Assembly (NCBI GenBank): GCA_007129775.1
Contig: SKUV01000014.1
Location: forward strand, 1-8,868
Direction: 5' to 3'
Source of the DNA: Paracoccaceae bacterium
GTDB taxonomy: Bacteria; Pseudomonadota; Alphaproteobacteria; Rhodobacterales; Rhodobacteraceae
DNA: 8,868 nt
The first letter of the stretch is position 1, and each line of letters opens with the position of its first letter. Position numbers and translations under genes: made by a program. Shown piece by piece: positions 5,776 to 8,868 of this stretch. Below the pieces are notes generated by a model. It did not search any database. It was not told the DNA's origin and saw only the letters and a list, made by a program, of their open reading frames with translations.

Positions 5776-6146
5776 CTTGCCGTTGCGGAACCGGAAGCCA
5801 TTGCCGCCCGCGACCAGATGACCGGCGAAGGCGCTGCCGTTGTCGGTGTAGAGCGTGTCGAAAATCCCGCAGGTTTCGCAGGCCCGCTTGATCATCCGCA
5901 CCGTGCTGACCGCGTTTTCCGATGGTGCCAGCCCTGATTTCCTGTCTCAGCGCAATTTCGAACCGCAACAGTCTGTCAACTCTTGCTGAAATTGCTTCAG
6001 GCAATGCCCTTGCCGGATGCGATATCGACCAGCGCCAGCATCATCATGCGCCGCACCTGACCATCCGGCCAGACCGTCCAGAAATCCAGCATCCGCCCGT
6101 CCAGCGACACGCATTCCAGCGCCCCCGGCGTGGTCTTGTCGCGATG
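5776..6146 (-). pseudogene. MuA-like DDE transposase catalytic-core remnant, disrupted
   Basis: Two in-order pieces on the minus strand are recognisable. The first (6146-6000) reads HRDKTTPGALECVSLDGRML followed by DFWTVWPDGQ and MMMLALVDIASGKGIA; its SLDGRMLDFW holds the first catalytic Asp (codon about 6101-6099). The second (5931-5776) begins LAPSENAVSTVRMIKRACET and includes LYTDNGSAFAGHLVAGGN with the second catalytic Asp (codon 5844-5842), then FRFRN. SEN, DNG and the GG-N-x-F-R-F-R stretch match the MuA core. A roughly 65-bp insertion with stop codons lies between the pieces. The region that should hold the third catalytic residue (Glu in a K-x-x-E-R-A/T-F context) is missing, and the N-terminal DNA-binding domains are not recognisable. 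The gene is inactive. Confidence 0.8.
5941..6001. repeat. Short insertion with inverted-repeat arms inside the transposase remnant
   Basis: GCAATTTC (5952-5959) pairs with GAAATTGC (5988-5995), and CCTG (5941-5944) pairs with CAGG (5998-6001). The segment is AT-richer than its surroundings and brings stop codons into the transposase frame. Transposase similarity resumes directly on both sides (…SGKG at 6009 and LAPSEN from 5931). No clear target duplication is visible. Confidence 0.65.
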
Positions 6147-6280
6147 CGCGGGCATGGGCCGAGCCGCTGGCGCGCATCCGCGCCGCCCAGCCGCGCATGC
6201 AGCCTGTGCGCCTCGGGCATTTCCTGCCAGGGTCACGTCCGTCAAGGTGGTGTAATTTCCCGGATGGCATGAGGTCATGA

Positions 6281-6604
6281 TCAGGCGGCTTTCGTGGTTA
6301 CTCCATAGCGCTGGCGCGCTTCGTGCTCTTGCGCCACGACCTGGCCGCCAGCGGTGAAGTCAACAGGTCACTGCCCGCTTTCCGCCAGATGCTGCCCTTC
6401 TGGCTCATACTGCATCGTGCCGTCCATGACATGCTTTCCACGGTCAAAAGCCTTCAGATCGATCTGGACGCCGCGCAGGTGCTCATTCTTCAGGATGACT
6501 TGCTTCATCCAGAGAGAACCAAGGTCCGAGTTGCTAGACAACTCGAAGAAGACCTGCGCGACAATCCGCTGCTCACAGGCTCAGGCCGGTAAGGCGCATT
6601 TCAT
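6281..6604 (-). pseudogene. Remnant of an unrecognised small gene with two in-frame TGA codons
   Basis: From ATG 6604 one minus-strand frame runs to TGA at 6281 with only two internal stops, TGA at 6581-6583 and 6368-6370. The pieces include VFFELSSNSDLGSLW, MKQVILKNEHLRGVQIDLKA, FDRGKHVMDGTMQYEPEGQH and, after the second TGA, PVDFTAGGQVVAQEHEARQR. ATG 6508 would start a 46-residue piece. In 6371-6580 I counted G+C at codon positions 1, 2 and 3 of about 64%, 31% and 74%, the pattern expected of coding DNA in a high-GC genome. The opposite strand in register is also open (6323-6592) but has position 1 above position 3, which favours the minus strand. I do not recognise the family. It lies just upstream of the transposase remnant and may belong to the phage. 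Confidence 0.4.
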
Positions 6605-6619
6605 ACCCCTGAACTGACC

Positions 6620-6650
6620 GCGACGTGGGACGCATTTGCGTCCCGGTCGC
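6620..6650. repeat. Strong hairpin downstream of the aldehyde dehydrogenase gene
   Basis: GCGAC (6620-6624) pairs with GTCGC (6646-6650), and GGGACGC (6627-6633) pairs with GCGTCCC (6638-6644) around the loop ATTT. It lies about 150 bases past the minus-strand stop at 6802. On the minus strand the T-run precedes rather than follows the stem, so it is not a standard intrinsic terminator. It may act as a factor-assisted terminator, an mRNA-stabilising hairpin or an operator. Confidence 0.6.
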
Positions 6651-6801
6651 AAAATCCTCCCATTGATTTCATTGAAGAATTTCCAGCGCCGTTTCGCGCC
6701 GCCAGCCTCATAACCACCGAAACCCCGCAAAAGGTATCAAACCGATTGAAACCGATCACCGGCCACCGCCTGCCCCGCCGCGAGCCTTGGGCTCGGGAAG
6801 G

Positions 6802-8868
6802 TCAGGCGCCGTAGGGCACCCAGATCGTCTTGATTTGCGTCGCGCGATGCAGAAACGCCTCCCCCTGCGCTGCCGCTCCCTGCGCCGCCGCTCCCTGCGC
6901 CGCCGCTCCCTGCGCCGCCACCCCCTGCGCCGCCACCCCCTGCACCGTGGTCCAATCCGCGATGCCGGGCACCCAGACGGGTTTGAGATTTCCGGCCGCC
7001 GCGCGCTCGACCGCCGCCCGGACGGGCCCGCCCCCCGCAGCCCCGGCAAGCCAGAGCGCGGCGACATCGTCATGCCCCGCCAGCACGCCGGCCAGTTCCT
7101 CCGCCGCACCGGTCACGATGTTCACCGCGCCCCCGGGCAGATCCGATGTATCGAAGACCTGGTAGAGATCGCAGACCGCCAGCGCCCCGCCCTGCGAGGG
7201 CACGGCCACCACCCGGTTGCCCATGGCGATGGCCGGCAGCACCAGCGAGGCGAACCCCAGTAGCGGCGCCTCCTCGGGGCAGATGAGCCCCATCACGCCG
7301 AAGGGTTCGTGCATGGCCAGCGTGACATGCCGGCTCTGGGTGGCATGGACGCGGCTGTCGAACTTGTCGGCCCATGCGGCGTAATGGAACGTCCGCGCCA
7401 CGGTCGCCGCCACCTCGGCCCCCGGATCGGGCTGGCCCAGCGCCGCGAGCCTGCCCTCGAATTCCGCGGCCCGGGCGCTCAGGTTCTCGGCGATGAAGTA
7501 AAGCACCTGCGCCCGGCCATGGCCCGACAGCGCCGACCAGCCGGCGGCCTTGTGCGCGGCCTCCACCGCGTTGCGGATATCCTTGCGATTGCCCAGCGGC
7601 ACCTGCCCCAGCACCGCGCCATCCGCGCCCGTGACGCTGTAGCTGTGCCCGCCATCCGGGCGCGCCTGCCGGCCGCCGATATAAAGCTTGGGCGTCCGGT
7701 CGATCCCTTCGGGTGCCGGGCGTGCCGGTTGCGGGATGGGGGCGGGTTCGGGCGGTGGAGGGCCGGCATGTGCGGGCGTCTCGGGGGCGGCCGCGCGCAG
7801 ATAATCGCGCATCCCGGCCCGCCCGCCTTCGCGGCCGAAGCCGCTTTCGCGCATCCCGCCGAAAGGCGCGCCCGCGTCGAAGAGGTTCGTCGCGTTGATC
7901 CAGACCACCCCGGCCTTGACGCGCGCCGCCACGTCCAGCGCCTGCCCGATCCCCTCGGACCAGATCGAGGCGGCAAGCCCGTAGGCGGTGTTGTTGGCCA
8001 GCGCCACGGCCTCGTCCGGGGTGCGAAAGCTCATCATCACGGCGACGGGGCCGAAGATCTCTTCGGTCGCCAGCACCGAGGCCGGCGCCGCGCCGGTCAC
8101 CAGCCCGGGCCGCAGGAAACAGCCGGCCTCGGGCACCGGTATGTCGGGCTGCCAGAGCAGGGCGCCCTCGTCGGCGCCGCGCGCCAGAAGCCCCTCGATC
8201 CGCGCCATCTGCACGGGATGGACGATGGCGCCGATATCGGTGGATTTGTCCAGCGGATCGCCCACCCGCAGCCGCGAGGCCCGCGCGCGCAGACGCCCGG
8301 CGAAATCCTCGGCCACGCTTTCCTGCACCAGAAGCCGCGCGCCCGCGCAGCAGACCTCGCCCTGATTGAACCAGACCGCATCCACGACGCCCTCGACCGC
8401 GGCATCCAGATCGGCATCGGCAAAGACGATGAAGGGCGATTTGCCGCCCAGCTCCAGCGTCAGCGCCTTGCCCGTTCCGGCCGTCGCGGCCCGGATGCGC
8501 CGGCCCACGGCGGTGGAGCCGGTGAAGGCGATCTTGTCCACATCCGGGTGACCGACCAGCGCGGCCCCCGTCTGCCCGTCGCCGGTGACGATGTTGAGAA
8601 CCCCCGGCGGCAGATCGGCCTCCTGCGCCATTTCAGCGAACAGAAGCGCCGTAAGCGGCGTGTATTCGGCGGGCTTGAGCACGACCGTATTGCCCGCCGC
8701 CAGCGCCGGCGCGACCTTCCACGCCAGCATCAGAAGCGGAAAGTTCCACGGGATGATCTGCCCGCAGACCCCGTGCGGAACCATGCCCGGAAATTCGCCC
8801 GCCACCAGTTCGGCCCAGCCGGCGTGATGGTAGAAATGGCGCACCGCCAGCGGCACGTCGATATCGCG
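6802..8868 (-). CDS. ALDH16-type two-domain aldehyde dehydrogenase (5' end outside the window)
   Basis: The 688 residues present encode an NAD(P)+-dependent aldehyde dehydrogenase followed by a second ALDH-like domain. Domain 1 (to about residue 350) has PWNFP, the VLKPAEYTP lysine motif, FTGSTAVGRRI, the general-base Glu in LELGGK (codon 8454-8452), the nucleophile Cys in NQGEVCCAG (codon 8352-8350), EEIFGPV and PFGGMRESGFGREGG. A Pro-rich linker (PPPPEPAPIPQP region) leads to domain 2, which begins KLYIGGRQARPDGG and keeps the fold pattern (FGVMGLICPEEAP, PGGAVNIVTG) but lacks the catalytic Cys and ELGGK. This is the ALDH16 architecture; bacterial members keep an active first domain. Full length is near 780, so roughly 90 N-terminal residues lie off the right edge. 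The physiological aldehyde is unknown. It ends in IKTIWVPYGA. Confidence 0.92.
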   Translation of the reverse strand, partial: RDIDVPLAVRHFYHHAGWAELVAGEFPGMVPHGVCGQIIPWNFPLLMLAWKVAPALAAGNTVVLKPAEYTPLTALLFAEMAQEADLPPGVLNIVTGDGQTGAALVGHPDVDKIAFTGSTAVGRRIRAATAGTGKALTLELGGKSPFIVFADADLDAAVEGVVDAVWFNQGEVCCAGARLLVQESVAEDFAGRLRARASRLRVGDPLDKSTDIGAIVHPVQMARIEGLLARGADEGALLWQPDIPVPEAGCFLRPGLVTGAAPASVLATEEIFGPVAVMMSFRTPDEAVALANNTAYGLAASIWSEGIGQALDVAARVKAGVVWINATNLFDAGAPFGGMRESGFGREGGRAGMRDYLRAAAPETPAHAGPPPPEPAPIPQPARPAPEGIDRTPKLYIGGRQARPDGGHSYSVTGADGAVLGQVPLGNRKDIRNAVEAAHKAAGWSALSGHGRAQVLYFIAENLSARAAEFEGRLAALGQPDPGAEVAATVARTFHYAAWADKFDSRVHATQSRHVTLAMHEPFGVMGLICPEEAPLLGFASLVLPAIAMGNRVVAVPSQGGALAVCDLYQVFDTSDLPGGAVNIVTGAAEELAGVLAGHDDVAALWLAGAAGGGPVRAAVERAAAGNLKPVWVPGIADWTTVQGVAAQGVAAQGAAAQGAAAQGAAAQGEAFLHRATQIKTIWVPYGA
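6863..6946 (-). repeat. 15-bp coding tandem repeat near the dehydrogenase C terminus
   Basis: CCCTGC recurs at 6863, 6878, 6893, 6908, 6923 and 6938, an exact 15-bp period. Read on the minus strand within the dehydrogenase gene, it encodes GVAAQ, GVAAQ, GAAAQ, GAAAQ, GAAAQ between TTVQ and GEAFLHRATQ. Being a multiple of three, the array can expand or contract without breaking the frame. Confidence 0.9.

Larger units (their letters stand above)
4650..6280 (-). mobile_element. Decayed Mu-like prophage transposition module
   Basis: Three pieces lie in the order of the early region of Mu-like phages, all on the minus strand: a MuA-like transposase (5776-6146), a MuB-like AAA ATPase (5394-5579) and a Mor-like helix-turn-helix regulator (4800-5054). 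Each is broken or truncated, and no structural phage genes are present. The borders are approximate, since no end repeats or five-base target duplication could be identified. The module lies between the host genes bpt and the ALDH16-type dehydrogenase. Confidence 0.75.

Noticed and set aside
4599..5801. A single 400-residue minus-strand protein
   Set aside because: The frame is open throughout but is a chimera. It joins non-coding sequence, the truncated ATPase, repeat-derived L-V-A-S and Pro/Arg-rich stretches and the Mor-like piece. Only two parts resemble known proteins, and neither is complete.
6323..6592. An 89-residue plus-strand frame resembling a helical regulator
   Set aside because: It has no stops and looks protein-like, but it is in exact antisense register with the minus-strand remnant. 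Its G+C is higher at position 1 (about 74%) than at position 3 (about 67%), opposite to what is expected of this genome. I could not match it to a family, so it remains an alternative.
6605..6760. Small minus-strand peptide containing GFGGYEAGGAKRRW, vaguely like a phage portal N terminus
   Set aside because: The resemblance is a few residues only. The frame has no good start and runs through the strong palindrome at 6620-6650, which argues against coding.

Overview
The window looks like a chromosomal segment of a high-GC alphaproteobacterium, most likely Rhodobacteraceae. I infer this from the strong G/C bias at third codon positions, the bacterial N-end-rule leucyltransferase, a two-domain ALDH16-type aldehyde dehydrogenase (a bacterial form is known from Loktanella), and a Mu-like transposition module of the type found in Rhodobacter-group phages. 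No database search was possible, so all family assignments rest on motif recognition.

Layout. (1) 112-582 (+) is a compact YbaK/EbsC-type aminoacyl-tRNA deacylase with a plausible promoter in front. (2) 637-2439 (-), convergent to it, encodes a secreted or periplasmic protein of about 600 residues. It has a signal peptide, an unrecognised N-terminal region and C-terminal SEL1 repeats, and it is broken by two frameshifts that compensate each other. (3) 2440-2984 is a gap of about 545 bases with no convincing gene. (4) 2985-3422 (+) is a small RDD-family membrane protein, followed by (5) 3593-4426 (+), Bpt, the leucyl-tRNA--protein transferase of the N-end rule. A tandem 19-bp duplication overlaps the bpt stop codon, and GC-rich hairpins follow it.

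(6) About 4640-6280 is the most unusual part: a decayed Mu-like transposition module on the minus strand. Read from right to left it holds a MuA-like DDE transposase remnant (two catalytic Asp regions present, the third missing), a MuB-like AAA ATPase cut off just after its Walker A motif, and a Mor-like helix-turn-helix regulator remnant. The transposase is split by a roughly 65-bp insertion with inverted-repeat ends. The ATPase stops at a 19-nt inverted repeat that copies its own P-loop coding sequence in reverse. The space between ATPase and regulator is filled by two short tandem arrays (13-bp x5 and 12-bp x3). Just upstream, 6281-6604 (-) carries the remnant of an unrecognised small gene with two in-frame TGA codons.

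(7) 6802-8868 (-) is the ALDH16-type dehydrogenase, running off the right edge without its start. Its first domain has the catalytic Cys and Glu. Its second, pseudo-enzymatic domain carries a 15-bp tandem repeat near the C terminus encoding a G-(V/A)-A-A-Q pentapeptide.

The host genes do not form one pathway. They are separate housekeeping or accessory loci, and the phage remnant lies between bpt and the dehydrogenase. I see no intact previously undescribed system. The most novel signals are structural: the P-loop inverted repeat, the transposase-splitting insertion, the 13-bp array and the paired frameshifts.
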